From: Alphaproteobacteria bacterium
GTDB taxonomy: Bacteria > Pseudomonadota > Alphaproteobacteria > Rhizobiales > JAJFHC01
Assembly: GCA_021775805.1 (NCBI GenBank)
Contig: JAJFHD010000055.1
Location: 62,001-126,000 of the forward strand
Direction: 5' to 3'
Length of the DNA stretch: 64,000 nucleotides
Part shown: positions 33,310-43,167 of the stretch, one piece after another
How the letters are laid out: each line of letters opens with the position of its first letter
How positions within the stretch are numbered: position 1 is the stretch's first letter
Notes under the pieces: generated by a model
Told to the model about the DNA's origin: nothing
The model's input: only the letters and a program-made list of their open reading frames with translations
The model's database searches: none
Made by a program: the position numbers and the translations under genes

Positions 33310-34182
33310 GTGGCTCATTTGACAACAACCCGGATCGAGGGCAGCACCGGATCCGAAGAGGACGGATTCTGGGTGCGATTCTGGGGTGTCCGGGGCACTA
33401 TGCCATGCACGGATCCAGAACTTGCCGGCTATGGCGGCAATACGCCCTGTCTCGAGATAAATTGCGGTGGCCGAACGCTCATGTTTGACGGCGGTTCCGG
33501 GGCCACTGCTCTGGGCAACAAGCTTGTCGATAAAGGCGTTGTGGATCTTGACATATTTCTGACCCACGCACACTTCGATCACGTCCAGGGTTTGCCATTT
33601 TTCTGGCCGTTTTTCCAAAAAGACACGCGGGTCCGCTTTTGGTCAGGAGATCTGGAAGGCAAGCAGTCTTCTGAGCTGTTGATGCGCGACCTTATGAAGA
33701 AACCGTTCTTGCCCATAACACCAGATATTTTCAACGCTGACATCGACTACCGCGACTTTGCCACCGGCGACACACTCACGCTCTCGCAGGAGATCGTAAT
33801 CCGAACCACAGCTCTGAACCATCCCGGTGGATGCGTTGGATATCGCATTGACTATGCCGGTGGTTCCATCTGCTACATTTCCGACACCGAACACGTTTCC
33901 GGTGAAATCGACGGCAACATAATGGCTCTCGTCCAAGACGCCGACATCATGATCTACGATGCGACTTACACTGAAGAGGAATACAAGCCTTGCCGCGGCT
34001 ACGGCCACTCCACGTGGCAAGAAGGCGTCAAGCTGTGTGAGGCCGCTGGAGTAGGCCAATTTGTTACCTTTCATCACCACACGGGGCACAATGACCGATT
34101 TCTGGATGCCCTGGCTGAAGACCTCGACAGGCATCGCCCTGGTTCACTTGTTTCAAAGGAAGGCATGATCCTTTCACCATGA
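33310..34182 (+). CDS. MBL-fold metallo-hydrolase (PhnP/RNase Z-like)
   Basis: A 290-aa protein of the metallo-beta-lactamase fold. The N-terminus VRFWGVRGTMPCTDPE plus YGGNTPCLEI is typical of this hydrolase group. The metal motif is FLTHAHFDHVQGLPFF (HxHxDH), with further ligands in LNHPGG, YISDTEH, MIYDATY and TFHHHTGHND. It probably hydrolyses a phosphodiester. The start may be GTG at 33310 or TTG at 33319; the AAAGGTGG run fits the TTG better. In some bacteria such genes accompany cyclase genes, and here a cyclase gene follows. Confidence 0.85.
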   Translation: MAHLTTTRIEGSTGSEEDGFWVRFWGVRGTMPCTDPELAGYGGNTPCLEINCGGRTLMFDGGSGATALGNKLVDKGVVDLDIFLTHAHFDHVQGLPFFWPFFQKDTRVRFWSGDLEGKQSSELLMRDLMKKPFLPITPDIFNADIDYRDFATGDTLTLSQEIVIRTTALNHPGGCVGYRIDYAGGSICYISDTEHVSGEIDGNIMALVQDADIMIYDATYTEEEYKPCRGYGHSTWQEGVKLCEAAGVGQFVTFHHHTGHNDRFLDALAEDLDRHRPGSLVSKEGMILSP

Positions 34183-34288
34183 ACGGCAATTGCGCTCCCT
34201 CACGGGCATTACAATGCAACGTGACTGGACAACCCCTACCCCATGGACCAGAGGTAGGGTCCAATTTCATCCCAGACAAACTCGAACA

Positions 34289-35665
34289 ATGACGATTCTT
34301 GGCGAACAGCACGATCACAAGCAGATGTTGGCGGAGGTCACCCATGACCTGACCGTTCGCGACGGCACAAAATTGCCAAAACGGGTTTTTGCGGCGATTG
34401 CAAAACACGACGATGCCAGTGAAGTTCTGATAAAGATCATCCAGTTTCTGATTGTGTTTGTATTTGGCATCCTGTTCATGGCATCGCCGCGAACCGATGC
34501 CGCAACGTCGTTTGCGCTCGCGCCCTACGCCATCGGGCTTTACCTCATGCTGACCGGCATCGGACTTGCCTGGTCGCTTAATCGGCGCCTGCCCGACTGG
34601 GCAGTCTACATCTCGATCATGTTTGACGTTGCCTTGCTGATGATCCTGATATGGAGTTTTCACATTCAGTATGGCCAGCCGGCATCGTTCTATCTGAAGG
34701 CGCCGACATTGCTGTACATATTCATCTTCATCTGTCTGAGGGCGTTGCGCTTCCGGGCCCGTTTCGTCGTGGCCGCCGGACTGATCGCTGCACTCGGATG
34801 GCTGACAATGATCGGGTACGTGGTCTATTCGGATCCCGAAGACACCATGATTACCCGGAACTACATTTCCTATATGACGAGCAACTCAATCCTGCTTGGC
34901 GCGGAGTTCGACAAGATCATATCGATCCTGATGGTCACCGGCGTTTTGGCCCTGGTGCTTCACCGTGGCCGTAAACTCCTGATCCAGGCGATCAGCGAGC
35001 AGGCAGCCGCACAGGATTTCTCCCGGTTCTTCGATGCGTCCGTCGCCACCCAGATCAGAGGCACCGATCACCAGATCGTTGCCGGCGAAGGCATTGTCCG
35101 CGAGGCCGCCATCCTCAATGTTGACATTCGTGGCTTTACTGTCATGGCTGCCGGTATGCCGGCCGATGACGTCATGACAATTCTGACTGAATATCAGCGC
35201 AGGCTTGTTCCCATCATCCAGGCCAATGGCGGCACTATCGACAAATTCCTGGGGGACGGCATCATGGCAACATTCGGTGCAACCATTGAGACCGCGACAT
35301 TTGCTGCCGATGCCCTGAGAGGTGTGGATGCGATCATGGCTGAAACGGGGAAATGGCAGCAGGAACGTACCGATGCAGGACTTGTGCCCCTCAACATCAA
35401 TGCCAGTGTCGCCACCGGCCCAATCGTGTTTGGCGCCGTGGGCGACGAAAACCGCCTCGAATACACCGTCATTGGATCCGCGGTGAACCTGTCGGCCAAA
35501 CTCGAGAAATTCAACAAGGATCTCTTCGTCAGGGCGGTATCGACCCAGGCGACACTCGATCTCGCCCGGCAACAGGGTTACGTCACCGACCGGTCATTTG
35601 AGGTGCGTACCGAAACCATCCCGGGCGTATCCGGTGACCATGTTCTGGTCATTCTGGAGTCCTGA
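34289..35665 (+). CDS. Membrane-bound class III adenylate/guanylate cyclase
   Basis: A 458-aa protein. About six membrane helices lie between residues 45 and 245. The cytoplasmic cyclase homology domain (about 275-440) has the metal-binding Asp in AAILNVDIRGFTVMAAG, the second metal site in GGTIDKFLGDGIMATFG, and ATGPIVFGAVGDENRLEYTVIGSAVNL, the usual region around the transition-state residues. The substrate-specifying Lys in DKFLGDG fits ATP. It would make cAMP. The start is uncertain: ATG at 34289, or 34214 upstream, neither with a clear ribosome site. The cyclic-nucleotide-binding gene at 51675 is a candidate receptor. Confidence 0.88.
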   Translation: MTILGEQHDHKQMLAEVTHDLTVRDGTKLPKRVFAAIAKHDDASEVLIKIIQFLIVFVFGILFMASPRTDAATSFALAPYAIGLYLMLTGIGLAWSLNRRLPDWAVYISIMFDVALLMILIWSFHIQYGQPASFYLKAPTLLYIFIFICLRALRFRARFVVAAGLIAALGWLTMIGYVVYSDPEDTMITRNYISYMTSNSILLGAEFDKIISILMVTGVLALVLHRGRKLLIQAISEQAAAQDFSRFFDASVATQIRGTDHQIVAGEGIVREAAILNVDIRGFTVMAAGMPADDVMTILTEYQRRLVPIIQANGGTIDKFLGDGIMATFGATIETATFAADALRGVDAIMAETGKWQQERTDAGLVPLNINASVATGPIVFGAVGDENRLEYTVIGSAVNLSAKLEKFNKDLFVRAVSTQATLDLARQQGYVTDRSFEVRTETIPGVSGDHVLVILES

Positions 35666-35698
35666 AGGACTGTTTCACCCTACCGTCCCCTGTGGGTA

Positions 35699-36895
35699 TT
35701 ATTTGTATGGGTCGGCCGCGTCCCGCAATCCGTCTCCGAAGAAGTTGAATGCCAGAATGACCATGATGACCGGCACCATGGGCATCATGATCCACGGATA
35801 AAACTCGATCGCCGACAGATTCTGAGCCTCGTTCAGCAACACGCCCCAGCTGGTTATCGGTGGACGCAGGCCGAGCCCCAGGAACGACAGTGCGGTTTCC
35901 CCCAGAATCATTGCCGGGATTGACAATGATGCGCTGGCGATAAGATGGCTCATGAAATTGGGCAACAGGTGCCGTGCGATAACCCGGCGTGGCCGTGCCC
36001 CCATCAGCACCGCAGCAGTTGCATAATCTTCCTCCCTGAGCGCCAGCAACTTGGACCGGACCGCTCGGGCCAGTCCCGGCCAGTCCAGGAGACCCAGAAT
36101 GACGGTAATGCCCGCAAATATAAGGATTGGTGACCAGTTCACCGGCAATGCCGCAGACAACGCAAGCCACAGGGGCAATTCCGGCAGCGACCGCAGTATT
36201 TCAATAACACGTTGAACGGTAGCATCGATCCAACCACCGTAATAGCCGGCCAGTCCGCCCAGGGAAATTCCCAGAATAAAGGATATGGTGATGCCGATCA
36301 GTCCAACAGTCAGCGAAATCCTTGTACCGTAGATAATCCGACTGAGCATATCGTGGCCAAGTTTGTCCGTCCCGAACGGGAAGAACGAACCGCCCTCGGC
36401 CGGACAGACCAGATGAAAATCCCAATCCCACAAATTCCAGAATTTGTAAGGGTCACCCCGGCAGAAGAACCGCAAAGGATAAACCTGCTCGGGGTCGTCC
36501 TTGTACTCCCATCGAAACGTCTCCAGATTTGCCTCAGCGGTGTAACCGTAGACGAATGGACCAACAAACTCGCCCTCGTGAAACAGATGAAGCGACTGCG
36601 GTGGAGCATAGAGGTAGTCGGCGTTTCTGGTCTCAAGGTCGTAAGGTGCAATAATCTCAACAAAAGGTATGCTGACATAAACCGCCAACAGGAAAATACC
36701 GGACACAAGTGCCAGTTTGTGGCGCTTGAATTTCCACCACATCATCTTCCATTGTGAAGCCAGATAGAATTTTTCCTGATCAGCCGTCAGCTCTTCCGCC
36801 TGGTAAGGATCAAACGGTGCGGGATTCACGTAATGAGGCAGGCTGTCGCCACCTTCCACATTGTCCGGCGTGTTCTTGTCTGTTGTCTGCGTCAC
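35699..36895 (-). CDS. Oligopeptide-type ABC permease (OppC/DppC-like)
   Basis: A 398-aa inner-membrane protein, longer than the usual 300 aa. The extra N-terminal stretch and a roughly 80-residue periplasmic insert (about 90-175, with WDWDFHLVCPAEGG) precede FGTDKLGHDMLSRIIYGTRIS, the canonical OppC start of the permease domain. The EAA loop is ATAAVLMGARPRRVIARHLLPN, and it ends FFGDGLRDAADP as OppC proteins do. It overlaps the OppB-like gene by 4 nt and is the last gene of the importer operon. Confidence 0.92.
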   Translation of the reverse strand: MTQTTDKNTPDNVEGGDSLPHYVNPAPFDPYQAEELTADQEKFYLASQWKMMWWKFKRHKLALVSGIFLLAVYVSIPFVEIIAPYDLETRNADYLYAPPQSLHLFHEGEFVGPFVYGYTAEANLETFRWEYKDDPEQVYPLRFFCRGDPYKFWNLWDWDFHLVCPAEGGSFFPFGTDKLGHDMLSRIIYGTRISLTVGLIGITISFILGISLGGLAGYYGGWIDATVQRVIEILRSLPELPLWLALSAALPVNWSPILIFAGITVILGLLDWPGLARAVRSKLLALREEDYATAAVLMGARPRRVIARHLLPNFMSHLIASASLSIPAMILGETALSFLGLGLRPPITSWGVLLNEAQNLSAIEFYPWIMMPMVPVIMVILAFNFFGDGLRDAADPYK

Positions 36896-37917
36896 GTTTG
36901 TGTTCCTCCGCCCAGACGGATACGCGGATCAAGCACAGCCAGCAAAATATCGGAGACCAACATTCCAAACACCGTCAGCATTGATACGAAAAGCAGAATG
37001 AATCCCGCGAGATACTGATCCTGGCTGGCTAGAGAATCGAGCAGTACCGGGCCGATCGTTGGCAGGTTGAGAACCACGGACACAATAACCGACCCCGAAA
37101 TCAATCCAGGCAGGAGGCTACCGATGTCCGCAATAAACGGATTCAGAGCCATTCTGAGCGGGTATTTCAAAAGCAGTTTCCGCTCCGTTAGTCCCTTGGC
37201 ACGTCCGGTGACAACATACTGTTTCTGCAATTCGTCGAGCAAATTCGCGCGCAGTCTCCTGATCATGGCGGCAGTCCCTGAAGTGCCGATCACAATCACC
37301 GGGATCACAAGGTGGGCGAGCACCGAGCCGACTTTGGCCATGGACCACGGTTCGCCGATGTAGTCCGGCGCCATAAGCCCCCCAACGGAAAGACCAAACC
37401 ACACGTTGGCGTAATAGAGCAGGATGAGGCCGAGCAAAAAGTTGGGCGTAGCAAGGCCGAGATAGCCGACCAGCGTGAAACCGTAGTCGCCCCAGCTGTA
37501 TTGTCTCGTCGCCGAGTAGATGCCGATCGGAAATGCAACGATGTAGATAAACAGAACCGTTGCCGCGTTGAGGATGATTGTCAAAAAGAGCCCGTCGCCG
37601 ACGACTTCGTCGACCGGCTTGGAGTGTTCAAACGACCAGCCCCAGTTGCCTTGCAGCAGTCCATTGAATTCACCGCTGGTGGGCAGGAACCCCATCCACA
37701 TGGCGTACTGCCGCCACCACGGTTGATCGAAGCCAAACTGCTCACGCAGGAACTCGAGCTTCGCAAGCCCGGCCTCCTCGCCCCTGGCCTTCAGCTCGGC
37801 AACCTGATTTGACAGATAATCGCCGGGCGGCAGCTGAATGATGATGAAGGTCAGAATACTGATCGCGAGCAGAGTCGGGATCATGACAATCATCCGTTGA
37901 ACGAGATAACGGAGCAT
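36892..37917 (-). CDS. Oligopeptide-type ABC permease (OppB/DppB-like)
   Basis: A 341-aa inner-membrane permease with the OppB N-terminus (MLRYLVQRMIVMIPTLLAIS, FIIIQLPPGDYLSN), QFGFDQPWWRQYAMWMG before the main domain, and the EAA loop YVVTGRAKGLTERKLLLKYPL. It pairs with the OppC-like subunit encoded next to it. The binding-protein gene lies 26 nt upstream. The substrate is not predictable; such systems carry peptides, nickel, or plant and algal oligosaccharides. Confidence 0.93.
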   Translation of the reverse strand: MLRYLVQRMIVMIPTLLAISILTFIIIQLPPGDYLSNQVAELKARGEEAGLAKLEFLREQFGFDQPWWRQYAMWMGFLPTSGEFNGLLQGNWGWSFEHSKPVDEVVGDGLFLTIILNAATVLFIYIVAFPIGIYSATRQYSWGDYGFTLVGYLGLATPNFLLGLILLYYANVWFGLSVGGLMAPDYIGEPWSMAKVGSVLAHLVIPVIVIGTSGTAAMIRRLRANLLDELQKQYVVTGRAKGLTERKLLLKYPLRMALNPFIADIGSLLPGLISGSVIVSVVLNLPTIGPVLLDSLASQDQYLAGFILLFVSMLTVFGMLVSDILLAVLDPRIRLGGGTQT

Positions 37918-37943
37918 TATTGGTGTGCCTCAGATTGCCCGAA

Positions 37944-39863
37944 CTATTGATCGATCCAGAACTGATCGGGACGGTATATCCCAAACTGGCTTCCCGGATC
38001 CCAACCGTATACGCCCTTCTTGGGAACGTTCCTCAACTTTTTCCAGACCACTACAGGTTGTCTGACGCTTGAGACCACTCCGATGATGAACGATTCGTCT
38101 GCGTGGATTTTGAGCATTTCCTTCCACACTTTGGTTCGTTCTGCTTCATCGGACGCTGCTTCCCATTCGTGATAAAGCGCCAGCAATCGTTCCGCCGCCT
38201 TCAAGTCTGGCGCTTCTCCGCTTTTGCCTTTGGTTTCGTAGTGCTGCCCCCACTTGGGCCACGCCAGATTGTCCTGCTTGGTCGGCGCCAGTTCCACAGG
38301 GCTCATTTCTGCCGATGGCGTACCATTGTCCCAACCCGACCACGCAGTCATCACCGTCTCGCCGACATAGGACCGTTCCCGCAGAACATCACGCTGAGAC
38401 GGTTTCGGATAGAGCTTGATACCAATCTTCTTCCAGGTTTCGGCAACCAGCTGCAACATCTCGACTTCATCGGGATCTTCGCCGGCCGTCTCAACAATTA
38501 TCTCTGCTCGCCGGCCATCCGGCAGCAACCGAAAACCTTCACCATCCTTCTCGGTCAATCCGACTTCGTCGAGGAGTTTGTTCGCAAACTTCGGATCATA
38601 CTTTGACCAGCGGTGTGTATTCTCCTGGTTGTACAGCGGACTCGACTGGAGCACCGAGTTACCGGTCGGCCGCCCAAGTCCCAGATAAAGCGTCTTGTTG
38701 ACGAGTTTCCGGTCAATGCCTGCAGACAGCGCGCACCGGAATTGTGTGTTGCGCAGCAGTTTCCGCCATGTTTCATCCTTGGTGTTGAGATTGGGGTACA
38801 AGGCCAGATGAGAAGATTTTGAAATCGGCCACAGATGGGTGTCGTAGCGTTTCGACGTTTTCTCGCCGTGTTTCAAGATTGCAATGTTTGAAAAGCTCAG
38901 TCCTCTGGCCTGCAGGTCGGTCTCGCCAGCAACAGCCTTCGCCGGGATCAGCTTGGAAGCCGCGACGGTCGCAATCACGGTATCGATATAGGGCAGTTGC
39001 TGGCCCTTTTTATCGACCCGATGAAAATACGGGTTGCGGTTGAGGATGTAGCGGGTCTTTGTCTTTTTGGTAGTGTTCACCCACGGCTGCAATGTCGGCA
39101 GATCGATATTGGTGTTCTTGTACATTTCGTCGTTGCGATTGTGCAACGACGCCCAGTTCCTGACATTCGCCTTTTCCACCCACTCCTCGATTTTTGCCTT
39201 GTCTCCATACTTGATGTGGAATTGCTTGAGGTAGTGCGCCGGCCGGTAGATGAACGGCGGTCGGGATTTGGCCAGAAGCCCGAGAAACGTCGGATTGGGC
39301 TTTTCCCAGGTGAATTTGATCGTCACTTCATCGGGGAACTCAACCACCGGTGGCTTGCCGTCGACCAGCATGTCGGACAGCGGTCCGGCAGGTGACAGAT
39401 CCTCGTTGTTAGCGATGTCTTCCCAGTAATAACGGAAATCTTCAGAAGTGAACGGGTGGCCGTCCGACCACTTGTGTCCTTTTCGCAACTTGAATGTGAA
39501 AATCCGGCCTTCATCGACCACGAAACTCTTGAGCAAGTCAGGTTTCAGGGAATAATCAGGATCATAACCCACGAGACGCGAGTAGCCCCAAACGACCATG
39601 TAACGAATAGATTTTGCCTTATCAATCAAGGTATTGAGCGTGCCGCCATTCTTGCCGACCGTCATACCTTTGCCATTCATTTCAACCACCAGCGGTTCCG
39701 CTGGCAGTCGCTGATCTATTGGCGGCAGACTTCCGGAGGCGACAGCTTCCTTGAACGACGGCACTTCGAACAGCGGTGACGCCCCAACAAGCGTCGCATT
39801 TGTCGCCCCAAATGAGAACAGTATCGCAAACACAATTCCGGTTATGCTGTTTCGGTACTTCAT
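37944..39863 (-). CDS. Extracellular solute-binding protein, family 5
   Basis: A 639-aa periplasmic binding protein of SBP_bac_5, longer than typical (about 530 aa). The signal peptide covers about residues 1-30 (ITGIVFAILFSFGATNATLVGA). Family marks are VWGYSRLVGYDPDYSLKPDLLKSF, FTFKLRKGHKWSDGHPFTSEDF and FRCALSAGIDRKLVNKTLYLGLG. The ATG at 39863 has GAGGGAG just upstream; longer frames would run into the ATPase gene. The extended length resembles family members associated with murein peptides or oligosaccharides, which is only suggestive. Confidence 0.92.
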   Translation of the reverse strand: MKYRNSITGIVFAILFSFGATNATLVGASPLFEVPSFKEAVASGSLPPIDQRLPAEPLVVEMNGKGMTVGKNGGTLNTLIDKAKSIRYMVVWGYSRLVGYDPDYSLKPDLLKSFVVDEGRIFTFKLRKGHKWSDGHPFTSEDFRYYWEDIANNEDLSPAGPLSDMLVDGKPPVVEFPDEVTIKFTWEKPNPTFLGLLAKSRPPFIYRPAHYLKQFHIKYGDKAKIEEWVEKANVRNWASLHNRNDEMYKNTNIDLPTLQPWVNTTKKTKTRYILNRNPYFHRVDKKGQQLPYIDTVIATVAASKLIPAKAVAGETDLQARGLSFSNIAILKHGEKTSKRYDTHLWPISKSSHLALYPNLNTKDETWRKLLRNTQFRCALSAGIDRKLVNKTLYLGLGRPTGNSVLQSSPLYNQENTHRWSKYDPKFANKLLDEVGLTEKDGEGFRLLPDGRRAEIIVETAGEDPDEVEMLQLVAETWKKIGIKLYPKPSQRDVLRERSYVGETVMTAWSGWDNGTPSAEMSPVELAPTKQDNLAWPKWGQHYETKGKSGEAPDLKAAERLLALYHEWEAASDEAERTKVWKEMLKIHADESFIIGVVSSVRQPVVVWKKLRNVPKKGVYGWDPGSQFGIYRPDQFWIDQ

Positions 39864-39894
39864 CTTCTCCCTCATCAAAAACGTTTGTTGTTTG

Positions 39895-41793
39895 TCATTC
39901 TGCCGCTGCGTAGTTGCTGCTATGGTTTTTTGCGGCATTGTACAGTACGACGTGGTCAGGTTCGACTTCCACCATATGCCCGTCGTTTTCCGGATTCAGG
40001 GCAAATGGGTCAGGCCATAATTCAGGTACGGACGCCCTGCCGTCCATCAGCAATTGCAGGTCCATGCGCGCGTCAGGATCAGGTTTGGGCACAGCTGCCA
40101 GAAGCGCCTTGGTATAAGGATGGACCGGATTGGAAAAAAACTTTTCCCTCGGAGCAGCTTCAACCATACGACCTCTGCACATCACCAGAATACGATTGGC
40201 GATGTAATCAACCACGGCAAGGTTATGGCTGACAAACAAATAGGTGAGTCCAAGCTTGTCCTGGAGGTCTTTCAGCAAGTTCAACACCTGCGCCTGGACT
40301 GAGACGTCGAGCGCCGAAACCGGTTCGTCGCAGATCAGCAGTCTGGGATGAAGCGCGAGCGCCCTGGCAATTCCAATTCGCTGGCGCTGTCCGCCTGAGA
40401 ACGAATGCGGATAGCGGCGAAGATAGCGTGGATCGAGCCCAACCAGTGACATCAGTTCCTTGGCAAGGTCAGCGCGGTGGCGTTCATTGCCGATGCCGTG
40501 AATCACTAACGGTTCGGTCAGAATGTCGAACACGGTCATTCTCGGATTCAGCGAAGAAAACGGATCCTGAAAAATGAACTGCACATCTTTGCGGTAGTTC
40601 TCCAGCCCTGCCCCTTCAAGTCGGTGGACGTCCTGCAATCCATCGTCACAGGCAAACCGGATGGTTCCGCTATCGGGCGTGATCGCCCGCATGATCATTT
40701 TAGACGTCGTGGTCTTGCCGCAACCCGATTCTCCCACGAGACCGATACATTCGCCTTGAAAAATCGAAAACGTCATGTCGTTGACGGCCTTGATACGCCC
40801 CCCACCACCAGCCGAAAACAATCCGCTCTTGCGCTGCCCGAAGGATTTCGAAAGGTTCTCAACTTCAAGAAGCGCGCCATCTATCTTTCGGTGTTCTGGC
40901 GCATTGTCGTCGGAGAGAAAACCGTCGCCGGAAGACTTGATCTCCCGGATCGCCTGCAGCCTTTCGCCTTCCTTCATGTTGAACCGCGGAACCGCATGCA
41001 GCAGGGCTTTCAGATACTCGTGTTCGGGATTTCGGAATATGTCTTCCTTGGTCCCACTTTCCATCACCTGCCCGTGATAAAGCACGACAATTTCATCCGC
41101 CATGTTGGCGACGATGCCCAAGTCATGGGTGATCATCAACACGGCCATGTTGAGCTTTTCCTGCAGGTCACTGATCAACTTCATGATCTGGGCCTGAATC
41201 GTCACGTCGAGGGCCGTCGTCGGTTCATCGGCAATCAGCAAGGCCGGTCGGCAAATCAGTGCCATGGCGATCATGGAACGCTGTCTTAATCCACCGGACA
41301 ATTCAAAAGGGTATTTGTGAACAGCATTGGCAGGATCCGGGAATCCGACAAGTTCAAGCATACGCTGGGCTTCTTCCAGGGCTTCCTTTTCACTTGATCC
41401 CTGGTGCAACCGATGCGCCTCGCCAATCTGATTGCCAATCGTGTGCAGCGGCGACAGAGAAGTCATAGGCTCTTGAAAGATTATGGAAATCCGTCCGCCG
41501 CGCAGGTCGCGCATCGCTTGAGACGCCCTCGGTATCGCCGCAATGTCGACGGACTGTCCGGCGTTGGCTGGATCGCGAAACAGAATTTCACCGCCGGTCA
41601 CCGAAGCAATGTTGGGTAGAATGCCCATGATGCTTTGGCTGATAACGGATTTCCCCGAGCCCGATTCCCCAACCAGTGCTACGGTTTTTCCCTGTGGAAT
41701 CCTGAACGAAACGCCGTCAACGGCACGCACGCCACCTTCGTTGAGCATGAAGTCAACAGTCAGGTCTTTAACAACAAGTATTGGTTCGGACAC
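39895..41793 (-). CDS. Fused oligopeptide ABC transporter ATPases (OppD-OppF)
   Basis: A 632-aa protein with two complete nucleotide-binding domains. NBD1 has Walker [15 protein letters not shown] near residue 40, the signature [15 protein letters not shown] and Walker [18 protein letters not shown]2 has Walker [15 protein letters not shown] near 355, the signature [17 protein letters not shown] near 465 and Walker [15 protein letters not shown]. Both end in the Pro-rich OppD/F tail. I chose the GTG at 41793 with CGGAG upstream; the frame reaches 41850 with a TTG but would overlap the neighbour. It is first in the importer operon, 31 nt ahead of the binding protein. Confidence 0.9.
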   Translation of the reverse strand: MSEPILVVKDLTVDFMLNEGGVRAVDGVSFRIPQGKTVALVGESGSGKSVISQSIMGILPNIASVTGGEILFRDPANAGQSVDIAAIPRASQAMRDLRGGRISIIFQEPMTSLSPLHTIGNQIGEAHRLHQGSSEKEALEEAQRMLELVGFPDPANAVHKYPFELSGGLRQRSMIAMALICRPALLIADEPTTALDVTIQAQIMKLISDLQEKLNMAVLMITHDLGIVANMADEIVVLYHGQVMESGTKEDIFRNPEHEYLKALLHAVPRFNMKEGERLQAIREIKSSGDGFLSDDNAPEHRKIDGALLEVENLSKSFGQRKSGLFSAGGGGRIKAVNDMTFSIFQGECIGLVGESGCGKTTTSKMIMRAITPDSGTIRFACDDGLQDVHRLEGAGLENYRKDVQFIFQDPFSSLNPRMTVFDILTEPLVIHGIGNERHRADLAKELMSLVGLDPRYLRRYPHSFSGGQRQRIGIARALALHPRLLICDEPVSALDVSVQAQVLNLLKDLQDKLGLTYLFVSHNLAVVDYIANRILVMCRGRMVEAAPREKFFSNPVHPYTKALLAAVPKPDPDARMDLQLLMDGRASVPELWPDPFALNPENDGHMVEVEPDHVVLYNAAKNHSSNYAAAE

Positions 41794-41818
41794 AGATCGC
41801 TCCGGACTTTCGTTCGAG

Positions 41819-42364
41819 TCAAATCGCAGAATGGACCCCACCCGGCCCAATTAAGAGTTCGGCATTCTGCCTTGTCCTCAAGGATACGTCGAGTCCAAGT
41901 ATTGCACCCTGCTGAAGCGCAACGGTCACAACATCAGCGAACCTTTCAAGGTCGCTGTCAATTCTGATTGTTCCCCCAGCACCGTCGAGTCTCAACTGCA
42001 TCCACCCACCTTCACCGTCTCTTCGTGTTGAGAAATAGGAAAGGTCGACTGAACGCAGCGCCGACCAAGCAACCTCTACGGTTCTGGGGCCGCGAACCAC
42101 AATTGTGTCCCTCCCCAGTTCCACAACGCTCGCGTGTCTTAGCACGACCTGCAGGCCAAATACGACAAAAACAAGAAGAAATATGCTGCAACCAATCGAC
42201 ACATATATCGACGAGGGCAAAAGCAGCCAAATCAAACCGGAGAAAGCGATTCCAGCCCCTGCCCGACCGTAACTTTTCCAGAAGTAGCTTGCGGGGTATG
42301 TCAGAACGAGTCGGCCGCTGTCGCTTGGAGTCACAGTTGCGGTGCTTTCAGGGTTTTCGCTCAT
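41819..42364 (-). CDS. Membrane protein with a PH-like domain
   Basis: A 181-aa protein with two adjacent transmembrane helices (about residues 33-72: GAGIAFSGLIWLLLPSSIYVSIGCSIFLLVFVVFGLQ in part). A cytosolic beta-rich domain follows (VELGRDTIVVRGPRTVEVAWSAL, LSYFSTRRDGEGGW), similar in layout to bacterial PH-like proteins. The function is unknown. It lies 25 nt upstream of the importer ATPase gene on the same strand, which may be coincidental. Confidence 0.65.
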   Translation of the reverse strand: MSENPESTATVTPSDSGRLVLTYPASYFWKSYGRAGAGIAFSGLIWLLLPSSIYVSIGCSIFLLVFVVFGLQVVLRHASVVELGRDTIVVRGPRTVEVAWSALRSVDLSYFSTRRDGEGGWMQLRLDGAGGTIRIDSDLERFADVVTVALQQGAILGLDVSLRTRQNAELLIGPGGVHSAI

Positions 42365-42405
42365 TTCACTTGCGATCTTCTATAGCCAGTACGCAACCAT
42401 ACATG

Positions 42406-43167
42406 TCACTGAAACAAAACAGCCGGATCACGCCAAGTTGCATTGGGTGATGCTTCAAGTGTTTCACAAAAACCCTCAATGAACTGCCAAAGCGGCACGT
42501 CGTGAATGAGATGATGTGTCAGCAACCCACAAACCCGACCTTCGGAATTGTGGCTGCTTTCGATAACAAGCTTTGCCATGGTTTCGATCAGGTTTCGCGG
42601 GTCGCAAAGGCTTCGGGAACCGTGCCAGTCGATGGGGTCGATATGAGTGTTTGCCACCGACAGGCCAGGTAGTCCGGCATATTGTTCTTCCGATCCGAAA
42701 CATGACAGGCCGCGAAACCCTATTTTCACCAGTTCCGACTGTACCGTCTTTGAAATTCGGTTCCAGGGTGGAACCAATACGTCAACGAAGGCTTCTCCGA
42801 AACGGTCCCTTAGTCGTTTACGGCCGATCTCGAGATCCTCAACAACGTTGGCCAGCGGGCGATGGTCGCCCAGTTCCTGTTTTTTTTGCCCTTTCGAGGC
42901 ATGATTTATGTGAGCAAATCCATGGACGCCGATACGCACGCGCGATTCCCCTGAAACGCGCTCGACCAGGGTATCATCGACAAACTGCGGAATAGCAGCA
43001 AGCAACAAAGGTGCGTCAAATCTGTTGGCAACGTCGATCAGGCGGTCGAGCTGACCCGTTGCAGAAACAGCATCATCGTCCCGCCACCAGAACTGGACCT
43101 GCCGACCGTCATCGGCAAGTTTGTCAAGGGCCTCCCTCAAACACATCCAGTCATTGTTCCCGGTCAC
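42406..43167 (-). CDS. Polysaccharide deacetylase-like protein
   Basis: A 253-aa cytoplasmic protein with the divalent-metal layout of NodB-type enzymes: FWWRDDDAVSATGQLDRLI (acidic residues of motif 1), RIGVHGFAHINHA (the H-x3-H of motif 2), LVPPWNRISKTV (the motif 3 position) and a terminal GLLTHHLIHD. There is no signal peptide, so it would act on a cytoplasmic lipid-linked or nucleotide-linked precursor. The GTG start overlaps the glycosyltransferase stop by 4 nt. It is the last gene of the six-gene polysaccharide operon. Deacetylase activity is inferred. Confidence 0.75.
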   Translation of the reverse strand: MTGNNDWMCLREALDKLADDGRQVQFWWRDDDAVSATGQLDRLIDVANRFDAPLLLAAIPQFVDDTLVERVSGESRVRIGVHGFAHINHASKGQKKQELGDHRPLANVVEDLEIGRKRLRDRFGEAFVDVLVPPWNRISKTVQSELVKIGFRGLSCFGSEEQYAGLPGLSVANTHIDPIDWHGSRSLCDPRNLIETMAKLVIESSHNSEGRVCGLLTHHLIHDVPLWQFIEGFCETLEASPNATWRDPAVLFQ

